Assembly (NCBI GenBank): GCA_032718475.1
Contig: JAUCBJ010001863.1
Location: forward strand, 29,916-93,915
Direction: 5' to 3'
Source: Nemertoderma westbladi
Taxonomy: Eukaryota > Xenacoelomorpha > Nemertodermatida > Nemertodermatidae
DNA length: 64,000 bases
Position 1 is the stretch's first letter. Each line of letters opens with the position of its first letter. This document shows, in pieces, positions 43,433-52,809 of this stretch. A program made the position numbers and the translations under genes. The notes under the pieces are model-generated. The model was given only the letters and a program-made list of their open reading frames with translations. It ran no database searches and was not told the origin of the DNA.

Positions 43433-46033
43433 ATGGACCCAAATCGCCAAATTATCGGCGAATTACGTAACACGATAGATCTACTGGAATATTCGCAACC
43501 CGGATCCCCTGACTTTGATACAAATTGGAGCACCCTGCTAAATGAGAACGTGCGAGTCATTAAATTCACCGGGCGAGAGGGACCGGATTCTAAGAATCTA
43601 CGAGCCCTCCGGTTAGCTGATGCTAGTACGAGACTGAAAAGAACTCGGAACGCAAAGGCAACCGGAGGGGACGATTCGTCGTTTTGGGAAACGTTCCGGC
43701 AGAGCGTCTACAGATCCCGATGTTTGATCTACGACAACGAGGGAAACGCGACGCCCACCTCGAAAGCGATTACGTTGGCGAGATGTCAAAGTTTCGTCGA
43801 CGACAAGAGTACGTACCTCGCCCACTGGGGAAACCTGTCGGAGTGTACGGCGACGCTTCGAGAGGAACGCGTATCGATTATCCAAAACCGAGACGACTAC
43901 CAAGAAAAGTACGGGGCGAAAGAATACGGTCGATCCTTAGTCGTCGTCCTCGGAACCCTGGACGGTTTGGTACTGGTGTGCCGAATATTCCCGACACCCA
44001 GACAGGAAGTGCAGGCAGCCGGAGCGATCTGGTTGCTGCCTCCGGAAATCCAAAAGATCCTCTTCGACTTCGACGTCATTAAAATCGGGTCGGATATCAA
44101 GGCGGACGTCCGGAACGACTACGCGAACGCCCCTGCAGGAAGAAACCGACGAGACGACCTCAACGCCCTTAGCCATTGCATCGACACTCAAACGCTACTA
44201 GCCTGGTTACGATTCGCCGAGTTCATGCGAGGATTCCAAGAGGTGAGACCGACGAAATCCGGGATCGGCTACCTCGCTGTGCTCAACGGCGGTATCGACT
44301 TCAAACCCCAGAAATTCCGGGACTATAATAAAATATACGGTGGATACCCGGGATTGGAAATAAAGAGCGAGCGAGAGGGTCGATGGAAGGACGTTGATCG
44401 GAAGTGGACGATACACCAAAGGTGGGAGAATCCTGATCGACGGAACTACGTTTACGTCGTTATGGAGTGCTACACCGTCGCTAAGTTTATCTGTAAAACT
44501 CTCGATAACCTTATTACGGCGGTCCCCCTTTCCTTCGTCGACTACGACTGGAATGAGGTTATAAACCACGCGTTTAAAGCGGTCGAGAACATTACACCGG
44601 GAGAATCGAAAACGCCCGCCGTTATCGATTCCTGGGACGAGAGCGGACCTTACGACATCCCTACGATTACCGAACTTCTCGGTGCGGAGGAGCCTCTGAT
44701 CTCCTCGGAAGGGGAAGAGATATGGCTAAACGAGGGTGTTCTACTCTCCACCCCGAAGCGACAACTCGAGCCGGAGGCCGCGTATGGACCGGCCGCCAAA
44801 CGGGTTGCCTCGGCCGAACCGATGAAGAGAGCAGGCGTTTACACCCCACGCGGCTCCGGTAGCCCCGCGAGGGAGGTAGCCACTACAGCTGCATTGAGCG
44901 ACTTCGGCGACATATGCCAACGGTTATCCCCGTATCCTTTCCCGGGTGGCGAAGATTGGTCGTCGGAGATTCCGAGTACCAGCCACCAACGGACCCGCGC
45001 AGCGATACTGATCGAGGAGGGCCCCAGCGATGCGCCGACCCCCGACGATCTCCTCGGTATCCCTCCGTCGAAAACCCCGGCACCTCTTCGCCGACCAGCG
45101 GTGGCTACTACACCCGCCGTTCCTCAGGACCCTATGCGACTAACCCGTTGGTACGCCGAGCAAACTGAATGGATCCACCGCCAGAAACGGTCATCCGAGT
45201 TGAGACCAGCGGGACACAAAGAAGGTTATCGGAGCGAGAACCTATTACGCAAAAGCCTAGCATTCCGCGGGCTACCGACCACCGAGAATATTCCGAAGAG
45301 CGACCGACGACTCGAATACTACGTCGGCGTCCCGATTCCGATATTTCCTGGTCGAGAGATACAGTTGGAGGTATGCGGCGACTGCGGTTCGGAGCAGTGC
45401 CCACGCAGCAGAAGGAATCGGGTTACCGATTCTTGCCTCCAGCTCCTCGGGATACTCTATTGCCCATACTGCGCGACATCGGGCCACGACGTTTCCGTCT
45501 GCCCGATCCTTTATAACCTCTGCACCACGTGCGGTTTCCGTGGACATTCCTCTAGCCCCCGCTGCTATATCAAATGTCCAACCAAAGACGTTACCGCTAT
45601 GGGCAATATGGTCATGTTTGAGACATACGCAAACAGCCACTTAAAGACCAAGGTTCGGAGAAACGCTCGGAATATCGCGCAGGAGATGGCGTGCGGATAT
45701 TTCTCCTTCCCGGAACGCCTCCACACGTCGGCCACGCTACCTTTCCATTACGTGGATCTGCTACTGAGCGCCGGATTATTCGGTCCATTTGAAGTCATTA
45801 GACGATTATACTCGTATAAAGAGGAGTTCGGTGACGGAGAATGGTTCCTAGAGGCACGCAAATCTGAGTTGGAGAGACGAACCGACATGATCCCGATGCC
45901 TTCGAAAGGAAGAGCCGCCAGGAGACAAGCCGAAGCGTTACTCACGATGGATGTTGACGCTCCTCTACCAGCCATAGCGATCGATGAGAGTCGACGGGCG
46001 AAGAGACGAAAGGCGTATCAGAGAAAGAAATAG
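43433..46033 (+). CDS. Third ORF: exonuclease-like domain with CCHC knuckles
   Basis: 866 codons, intact. Residues about 165-265 look like a DEDD-type 3'-5' exonuclease fold (RNase D/EXD1-like). A strand pair VVLGTLDGLVLVCRIF is followed by LLPPEIQKILFDFDVIKIGS, then DIKAD (motif II-like, 221-225), then CIDTQTLLAWL (249-259), which resembles the 'vfDTq.A..l' segment. The motif I acidic pair is not evident, so activity may be lost or the fold reused. A long Pro/Arg-rich linker (410-620) follows. The C-terminal part has CGDCGSEQC, then CPYCATSGHDVSVC (about 677-690, CX2CX4HX4C) and CTTCGFRGHSSSPRC: two Gag-like zinc knuckles. There is no signal peptide or membrane segment, so it is not an envelope protein. 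A role with the element RNA is inference. It lies after a 1.25-kb spacer. Confidence 0.6.
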   Translation: MDPNRQIIGELRNTIDLLEYSQPGSPDFDTNWSTLLNENVRVIKFTGREGPDSKNLRALRLADASTRLKRTRNAKATGGDDSSFWETFRQSVYRSRCLIYDNEGNATPTSKAITLARCQSFVDDKSTYLAHWGNLSECTATLREERVSIIQNRDDYQEKYGAKEYGRSLVVVLGTLDGLVLVCRIFPTPRQEVQAAGAIWLLPPEIQKILFDFDVIKIGSDIKADVRNDYANAPAGRNRRDDLNALSHCIDTQTLLAWLRFAEFMRGFQEVRPTKSGIGYLAVLNGGIDFKPQKFRDYNKIYGGYPGLEIKSEREGRWKDVDRKWTIHQRWENPDRRNYVYVVMECYTVAKFICKTLDNLITAVPLSFVDYDWNEVINHAFKAVENITPGESKTPAVIDSWDESGPYDIPTITELLGAEEPLISSEGEEIWLNEGVLLSTPKRQLEPEAAYGPAAKRVASAEPMKRAGVYTPRGSGSPAREVATTAALSDFGDICQRLSPYPFPGGEDWSSEIPSTSHQRTRAAILIEEGPSDAPTPDDLLGIPPSKTPAPLRRPAVATTPAVPQDPMRLTRWYAEQTEWIHRQKRSSELRPAGHKEGYRSENLLRKSLAFRGLPTTENIPKSDRRLEYYVGVPIPIFPGREIQLEVCGDCGSEQCPRSRRNRVTDSCLQLLGILYCPYCATSGHDVSVCPILYNLCTTCGFRGHSSSPRCYIKCPTKDVTAMGNMVMFETYANSHLKTKVRRNARNIAQEMACGYFSFPERLHTSATLPFHYVDLLLSAGLFGPFEVIRRLYSYKEEFGDGEWFLEARKSELERRTDMIPMPSKGRAARRQAEALLTMDVDAPLPAIAIDESRRAKRRKAYQRKK
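43627..43653 (+). promoter_or_regulatory. 27-nt LTR-identical motif inside the third ORF
   Basis: Identical over 27 nt to 34180-34206 (and its 3' LTR copy 46850-46876), read here as TRLKRTRNA. A third LTR copy at 33874-33896 differs slightly. Confidence 0.55.
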
Positions 46034-46199
46034 TGGATCGGGATATTCCAGGAACATTTATCGAACATTTATTTTTATACAAACTCTAGGCCAAATTAAT
46101 TAAAAACTATGCAATATTAAATTTGGGTTTTTTATATTGGGAATGACCTACGCAAACTCAATCGACCGACAGACTTCACGAAGGTCATTGGGGGGGGAC
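46034..46199 (+). promoter_or_regulatory. 3' untranslated end and polypurine tract
   Basis: Short A/T-rich 3' segment ending in ggggggggac immediately before the 3' LTR. The eight-G tract is the likely plus-strand primer site. Confidence 0.55.
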
Positions 46200-47811
46200 T
46201 GTTCGCGGTATTTCAACTTTCCATAACGCGAGTTGAATATTTTTGTATTTATTTAAAATTGATTATTCCGATATTACTACTGGGTGCGGGACCATGGGTT
46301 TTGGGCACATTCAAGAAACTGGGGGCGATTTATGGGCGAACTTTGGGGCAACTTACAGGGTACGGGAATAATTTCATAGTTATAAGGGCCAGGGGGGGAT
46401 GGAAAATGCAAGCAGTATTCAGGTTAGCCTGAGTACTATTAGGCCCTGGCCAACTTCCTGCTGCCTGTAGGGGTGGATTTGGTAATGCGCCAGGCCTAAA
46501 GGACAAGGACTGCCCTTAGCGGTCCCTGGCCAACAGCAGCCATTACGAGACTGAAAAGAACTCGGACCGCTGACTGCTTGTGTCAGGGATTTGCGACGGG
46601 CACCGACGGCCCCTTAGTAGCCAAGCCGTTCTGGTTCTCGATGATCGTTCCCTTCGGGGTTCGTGAGGGGTGGAGCGGACACGCGAACGGGTGGCCAACT
46701 AACGACTGCCCCCTGACCTAAGCCGTACTGGTTCTCGATGACCGATCCCTTCGGGGTTCGTGAGGGGTGGGACGGACATGCGAAAGGGCTGGCCACAGGA
46801 CGGGTTTGACGAGAACTGCCCTTAGCGGTCTCTGGTCAACGGCAGCTACTACGAGACTGAAAAGAACTCGGAACGCTGACTGCTTGTACTGGGATTTGCG
46901 ACGGGAACCGACGACAGACCCCTTAGCCAAGCCGTACTGGTTCTCGATGATCGTTCCCTTCGGGGTTCGTGAGGGGTGGAACGGACACGCGATGGGGTCG
47001 AAAGACAAAGGACTAGACTCGACTAGACTCTACTGGCCTACCGACTGTTCGGAGCAGTTTCTCGGCTGCCGAAGCGACTACGAGCCTGAAACGGACTCGG
47101 AAAGCCTAGGTGGTTGGGTTTCTGTGATGAACTGACGGACCCCTAGCCAAGCCGTTCTGGTTCTCGATGATCGAACCCTTCGGGGTTCGTGAGGGGTGGA
47201 ACGGACACGCGAACGGGTCCACCGACACGACAGACTCCTAGCCAAGCCGTACTGGTTCTCGATGACCGAACCCTTCGGGGTTCGAGAGGGGTGGTACGGA
47301 TACGCGACAGAGTCTACCGACTGGACCGACCCTTAGCCAAGCCGTGCTGGTTCTCGATGATCGTTCCCTTCGGGGTTCGTGAGGGGTGGAACGGACACGC
47401 GACAGGGTCGACCGACACCGACACTACGGCACTAAGACTGGGACCGAGGGAAAATCTGGGGAACATTAGGTAGGCTAAAATTCTGAGCAAACAGTGGGTT
47501 ATTAAATAATATACTGTAGGGATTTATATTATCGTGTATAATTATTGTGAATATTTGGTGTATATTGATTTGGGGAAGCCCAAAATTATTCTTAATCAAG
47601 TTTCAATGATGTTGAACGGGTTTCAACTATAGGAAGTTACATTAAAGAGTATATCCAACTAATGCAGCTTTTTATCAACCGCAAACTTGCATCTCAGAAA
47701 ATATTCCCTCCCCACAATCAATATCCGGTGACTGGCCGGGGCTCGGTGGTCTGTTAAGTCACGTCTCCAGCATCGGCGTTTTTCCCCCCTGGTGTAGGGA
47801 TAACGGCAACA
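46200..47811 (+). repeat. 3' LTR of the BEL element
   Basis: Reads as identical to 33530-35141, including the six hairpin units and the open frames. It ends GGCAACA before non-satellite DNA. Confidence 0.9.
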
Positions 47812-48844
47812 ATTTGGCTGTCTGTTACATAATGTATAGCCTATATGCATAATATTATTTGGCTGTCTGTTACCAGCTACAAGATGTCTGTCCCACTCCT
47901 GTTTCCATTGTATTTCAAACCTAGCTCTATGTATGATATTGATCTAAATCTGGTAACTCATTGAAACCATATACAAGAGCATAAGTGCCCATGGGCGCGG
48001 CGGCCTACTGGTCTTGTAAAATCAGCCCCACTCTCTTTGTTATGAGCCTCCATACATTGACATATATTAATTGTTTGACCAATATATGTCACATCAGGTT
48101 GGTGAGTACTGATTAGTAGGTAGCAATAACTTTGTCTGGCGTGTGGAATTACTAAACCATATGATCGGAATGGTTCTAGAGACATATTAATGATTGGAAG
48201 GGGGGTGTTAAGGCCTCTGTTCGCGCTTTTAGACCTTTAGCAGTTTAACCTGCCAATTTTAGGTGTCCTCTTGTATATCAATTATTTAATGTACTGAAGT
48301 TACATCAGCCGAAGCCAGCCTGTGCGCGACCATTCACCCACAGTTAAGGGAGACTGGATTCGGATGCTTTGATAGTGATTGCGGTGTATTATTCGATTGA
48401 TCGTTACTATATAATCTCTGACAATATTATTCACTTTCGGGGAAATATTAACAGTTCCTTTAGGACGTGGCGCTTTAAGTATAAAACAGAGTTATGACTT
48501 ATACTAATCACAACTGGATGGCTACTGAGTTTCGTAAAAAGCGCATTCTTTAGGAGATGCTTTATTAACCTTCACACTACTTCACACGACTTCACACTAG
48601 TTCACACTACTGCGCACTGATCTGCCGACCGTCACTGAATTTGATCATATATAAGGAGGATCGCAACTGACACATGTAGGGATTATGAAATAGCATTCAA
48701 TTCACACAAAAACCACTATAATGTAAGTCGCAGTTGCTACCGGTAAACCTGTTCCTCTAACCTTTAGTAATCAAGAAGATTGGGGGTTTTATGATTATTC
48801 ATCGGTATTCTCCAAATATATCAGCAATATACACCAACATAACA
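47812..48844. other. Host DNA between the BEL element and the LINE
   Basis: It starts with a 16-bp direct repeat (atttggctgtctgtta at 47812 and 47859). It includes the GIY-YIG fragment (47958-48185) and a short ttcacac(t/g)ac tandem (about 48570-48610). Confidence 0.45.
47958..48185 (-). pseudogene. GIY-YIG nuclease-like fragment
   Basis: The 75-codon minus-strand frame encodes YCYLLISTHQPDVTYIGQT, matching the two strands of the GIY-YIG fold (YLL in place of GIY, then YIG). Then come MEAHNKESGADFTRP (the usual 'EHN.G.GA.fT') and a GHLCSCIWF strand. The conserved Arg between YIG and the His-Asn is not at its usual place (ICQCMEAHN). The frame stops right after the last strand, and the C-terminal part with the catalytic Glu is not found in this frame. 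It could be one exon of a real gene or a decayed copy. Family by eye. Confidence 0.5.
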
Positions 48845-49086
48845 CGAATTAATAACAGAATCAAATAATTCGGTGAACAGTCAGTATGTGTTACTTATGC
48901 AGTGTTCCATGTGCAGCAATGCATGAATTACGGCGTGATGCGGTAGTTGAATCGCGTTACGTAGTGCCGCGTTTCAGTGATTCAGATATGAAGTATGATT
49001 CAGCAATGATTCAGTTAATAGTTTTACGTTCTTGTAATCAAAGCCATCTGATGTTTAGGTCAAAGTCTGAAACTTCTACAGAAGTA
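48845..49086. repeat. 242-bp direct repeat, left copy (LINE 3' flank)
   Basis: Identical to 55150-55391 (offset 6305) from cgaattaataacag to cttctacagaagta. The two copies abut the two ends of the LINE exactly. The open frame at 48886 in both copies is just the shared sequence. Confidence 0.9.
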
Positions 49087-49611
49087 GTTTTTTTTAGTTT
49101 AGTTTATCGCGCAATGCGCGCAGCGCCAGACTATCTGGCATTTATTTGATCAACAATAAATTCGTAATAAAATAATAAAATTCGTAAACCGCATTACAGG
49201 GAATTGAAATGTCTAAATATTACATATTTATAAACACAACCCGGTCACGAAATTTCAGTTATGTAATATAAGTCAATTACTAAAAATAACACATTCACAC
49301 GTAGTTCTAGATTATGAATTAAAATATATTTCATACATTAATTATTTAATTAAAATAAAGGATACGTAGATCCACAATAGTGAAGTACAAGGTATGCTGC
49401 TGACTCGTTTCGTGCATTAACAAATTTAAGTTAAGATTAAAATGGCCACGATTGCATCGAATATAGCCTATATAACCCGCTACATGTAATAGGATGTGGA
49501 TTCAAAAATTCCAAATAAAGATATTTACGGTAGTCAGTTATGACTCATCAGCAAGCTGCTCATCGGTCTCTGAAATCGACAAGGAAGACCCGACCAGACT
49601 ACATACGTGTA
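49087..49611 (-). other. LINE 3' untranslated region
   Basis: About 525 nt downstream of ORF2 with no open frame. It ends with gcgcattgcgcgataaac, then taaactaaaaaaaac at the junction with the flanking repeat. Confidence 0.6.
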
Positions 49612-52600
49612 TTAAGTATTCCCGTAGATTGATGCAACATGTAATGCGTTGAAGAACTCTTTCAGTTTTTCGATACGGCGTTTTCGGGACAACGTCATTT
49701 GTGAGAGAGTTTTCTTAATAAACTCTACTTTGTATATATCTGATACGCTGACCTCCCCAGGCCTAATCCTCTCCAATATCTGCCGTTTGCTGTATTGTGA
49801 TGTGACCAAACTCTTTAATTCGGGGAGAGGTCCAAGTTTCGTTGCTTTTTCATATGCACTGCAGAGTCCCGGATATCGAACTCCATTGACCACCTTCGAG
49901 AGGAATGAACAAGATACCAATGTGTAGTGTATTGGATAGTTCGGACAATCGGTTATTCTTAATATGGTGGAAAGATTCGCTACACACATTGTTGTTATCA
50001 AATCCTGCACATTGAGCGAGGACAGCAGCACCGGGTTGTTTATATAACTACCAAGACCAAGCACCGATCTAAGCTTTCCTCTATAAAAAGCGTTGAGTTT
50101 GTCCGCCTCTACATTGGTGAGTGATCCCAGTAAATGTTTACATCGGTATAAAAAAGCGGGAAGAGCAATCGCTTTCCATAAGATACTAAGTGTTTCTATG
50201 TCTAACATCTCAATAGTCCAGTTGTTCTTCCAAAACATCCGTGCAATTCCAGTAAGTGCCTGTGTACACCTCTGTATCCCGTCTTTAATTCTCCTGTTAA
50301 AAGTGACACCCAGGAATGTTAGATTTGTATTCATCGGTACAAGCGTGCCACAAATATCAAGAAATGTTGGAATATTGCTGCTATGTGTGGCCCCGCAGCA
50401 GATCCAATGCGTCTTTGCTGGTTCTAGAGACAATTTAATCTCCCTAGTCTCCATTGCAACTATATCGGCCATTTGTTCTAATTCCATGGGACACGTTGAC
50501 ATTAGGATAATATCGTCGGCATAATTAAGACAACCAATCCATAAATTGAGAATTTTGCACCCCAATTTTGATTTTTCAAGACTAGTGAATATATTTGTTG
50601 TATATATATTAAATAATGCCGGTGACAACAAAGAACCTTGCTTCACTCCAATGTACATTGGTAAACCAATATTGGATATGGAGTCATCAAATTTCAAATA
50701 TATCATTGTATGCATGTAATAACTGTAGAGGGCCAGTGTTATATGTGGGTTTAAAATAGAGCTAATCCTCTCAAAAAGTATCTCATAATCCACCATGTCG
50801 AATGCAGAAACAATATCCAATTGACAAATGTAAATGGGTGTGCAATCCTGCCTATGGCGTTCTATTATCTCCATCATAGCTGAGAGAATCAAATCAGCTC
50901 CAATTTTCTTTTTATAACCAAGTTGATACTGACTAACGTATTTCGATTCTGTACCTAGGAAATTGTGAAGAATTACTCCCTCAAAAACTTTGGCAAACAT
51001 AGATAAATTTGAAATTGGGCGATATGACTTTCCCAGTTTTGGGTCACGACTATTCCCTTTGTAGAGATGTGTAATTATTGTATCTCCAAAGCTGTTAGGT
51101 ACTTTTCCCAAGTTGAAACAAGAGTTGATTATTTGTGCAAGTGCGGTACAGATGGCGTCATTTCCTGTCGAATAAATGAGATGCTCGGCTGTCAGAGACA
51201 TAATGTCGGGGGCCTTCCCCGTTCCCAGCTTTCCGATCACCATTTTTATTACATTCTTGGATATTGTTGGAGCTGTAGTTTTTTTACACGAGCCAATAAG
51301 TTTCTCCTGAATATTTGTTTGTCCCTTTGAGGTTTTTGAACTATTACTGAAGCGCTTTATTATTTCTTCCCGTGCTACCGCGGGTATAGGATTCTTCCCC
51401 CTCCTTTTACGGTTAAAATGCTTCCAGAAATGTTGTGGTCTGTATCTGTAGCTACTAGCCGCTTTCAGAATTGCCTTTCTCACCGAGTCTTTATTATTTC
51501 TATTTGTAAGTCTTCTTAAAATCTTTTTGGCTTCTTTTAGGGCCTCGGAATTTTTCTGTGTTTTTACTTTGTTGTGATCAGTCTGATGTTTTAATTTCTT
51601 GATTGTATCCAGATGCTCTGAAACTTTTCTAATATGGTGTCTCAGTCTCGAAGATCTAGTACGACTCCCTCCGTTTCGCAGAGGTCGGGTGGGTATTTCT
51701 TCTTGAGCAGATTGTAATATAATCTTCTGCACTCTATTGCTGTAACTGTTTAATTCCTCTTCAGTCCACTCCAATTCATTTGGACTGAGTGTTTGTTGCA
51801 GATCGGCTAGCTGGGCGTTTAATTTAACTGAGTATGACTCCACTTGTTTCTTAGATGCACCTTTCCAATTAGGGGCTCGAGTTCTTTCACACTTTCGAAA
51901 TTCTATCTCCGATTTTATGATGTGATTGCTATTTTCTGTTTCTCTGGCATGTTGGGAATTGATACATAAGAGTATTGTTACTGGGGTGTGATCTGCAAAG
52001 TTATTAGCATCATCCATCTCATATATTTCGCCCTTGATCAGTTTATCTTGCAATTCAATGGGAGCAATAATATGGTCGATATAAGACACTCCAGTCTCCG
52101 CACGATAGAATGTGAAATATGGACCTTTACATTGTGTCAATGTATCCAAAGCTGTCATACCGTTTGCTAAAAGAAAATTGTTGAGGTCGATGCCCCGAGC
52201 TGTTGGAGTTGATCTGCAGTACCGATTACCCTGTAGTGGCCCGAGGTCTGCATTCGCATCTATTAGTAAAATCGGGGTGTAATTGCTGTTTTCCTCCATC
52301 ACAGATGCTATGTTGCCAAGAAAAGTTTGATATTCAACCTTCTTTTTGCTGACATCTGGGGCATATCCGGAAATAAAGAGATAATCTTCAGCACTTCCAG
52401 CCATGGTTACAGTTGCTCCACAGAATGAACCTTCACCAGCTATTGCACACACCTCTGAACATATGGTCCTTCTAATGAATATAGCAGTGCCACCTATTCC
52501 TCTTGAATTGCCCAGATTGTCCATCAAGGGACTTACAGAATATTCACAATAGAATTTCTCATTATGTTTAGTGAGGAGTGTCTTACATTCCATTTCATTG

Positions 52601-52809
52601 AGCCAATGCTCTTGTATCCCAAGAACGTCGATTTCCTGCAATAGCTCATCTATATAGTGTTCACTACTGTTAAATCCAAAACAGTTGTATGTACCAACTC
52701 TTATTTCCCCTTTGTTAGTTTGTTCGTGTTTGACACCCTGTTTTTGTTTACGCTCATAAGTTCGGTTTGCTTTATTGGTCTTGATCTTCCTTGTCTTTCT
52801 ACTAAACAT
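49612..52809 (-). CDS. LINE ORF2: EEP endonuclease and reverse transcriptase
   Basis: 1065 codons from ATG (complement of 52807-52809) to TAA/TAG-type stop at 49612. The EEP endonuclease spans about 36-290: GTYNCFGFN (Asn42), DVLGIQEHWL (catalytic Glu), ISGYAPD, LLIDANADLGP (DxN) and ADHTPV (the terminal His). A basic linker follows (380-470). The reverse transcriptase spans about 540-810: LGKSYRPISNLS, LDIVSAFDMVDYE, GVKQGSLLSPALFNIY, YADD (763-766), LEPAKTHW and LTFLGVTFN. No RNase H domain and no terminal CCHC are seen. It nicks target DNA and primes reverse transcription there. All key motifs are present, so the protein may be active. The start overlaps the ORF1 stop as atgtttag. Confidence 0.9.
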   Translation of the reverse strand: MFSRKTRKIKTNKANRTYERKQKQGVKHEQTNKGEIRVGTYNCFGFNSSEHYIDELLQEIDVLGIQEHWLNEMECKTLLTKHNEKFYCEYSVSPLMDNLGNSRGIGGTAIFIRRTICSEVCAIAGEGSFCGATVTMAGSAEDYLFISGYAPDVSKKKVEYQTFLGNIASVMEENSNYTPILLIDANADLGPLQGNRYCRSTPTARGIDLNNFLLANGMTALDTLTQCKGPYFTFYRAETGVSYIDHIIAPIELQDKLIKGEIYEMDDANNFADHTPVTILLCINSQHARETENSNHIIKSEIEFRKCERTRAPNWKGASKKQVESYSVKLNAQLADLQQTLSPNELEWTEEELNSYSNRVQKIILQSAQEEIPTRPLRNGGSRTRSSRLRHHIRKVSEHLDTIKKLKHQTDHNKVKTQKNSEALKEAKKILRRLTNRNNKDSVRKAILKAASSYRYRPQHFWKHFNRKRRGKNPIPAVAREEIIKRFSNSSKTSKGQTNIQEKLIGSCKKTTAPTISKNVIKMVIGKLGTGKAPDIMSLTAEHLIYSTGNDAICTALAQIINSCFNLGKVPNSFGDTIITHLYKGNSRDPKLGKSYRPISNLSMFAKVFEGVILHNFLGTESKYVSQYQLGYKKKIGADLILSAMMEIIERHRQDCTPIYICQLDIVSAFDMVDYEILFERISSILNPHITLALYSYYMHTMIYLKFDDSISNIGLPMYIGVKQGSLLSPALFNIYTTNIFTSLEKSKLGCKILNLWIGCLNYADDIILMSTCPMELEQMADIVAMETREIKLSLEPAKTHWICCGATHSSNIPTFLDICGTLVPMNTNLTFLGVTFNRRIKDGIQRCTQALTGIARMFWKNNWTIEMLDIETLSILWKAIALPAFLYRCKHLLGSLTNVEADKLNAFYRGKLRSVLGLGSYINNPVLLSSLNVQDLITTMCVANLSTILRITDCPNYPIHYTLVSCSFLSKVVNGVRYPGLCSAYEKATKLGPLPELKSLVTSQYSKRQILERIRPGEVSVSDIYKVEFIKKTLSQMTLSRKRRIEKLKEFFNALHVASIYGNT

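Larger units (their letters stand above)
33530..47811 (+). mobile_element. BEL/Pao LTR retrotransposon, 14.3 kb
   Basis: Two 1612-bp LTRs starting TGTT and ending AACA bound an interior with a short ORF, gag (DUF1759), pol in BEL order (protease-RT-RNase H-integrase-DUF5641), and a third long ORF. A G-rich tract precedes the 3' LTR. I saw no difference between the LTRs by eye, so the insertion is recent. The flanks do not match (acttc before the 5' LTR, atttg after the 3' LTR), so there is no target-site duplication. The left flank is satellite, the right flank is not. It is longer than most BEL elements because of long LTRs, a 1.25-kb spacer and the third ORF. Confidence 0.9.

Noticed and set aside
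43433-46033. Third BEL ORF as an envelope gene
   Set aside because: No signal peptide, no transmembrane segment and no Cys/glycosylation pattern of an ectodomain; it ends in CCHC knuckles instead.
48886-49149. Identical 66-residue ORF beginning MCYLCSVPC at 48886 and 55191
   Set aside because: The match is due to the 242-bp direct repeat; the downstream parts differ and there is no domain or start context supporting a gene.
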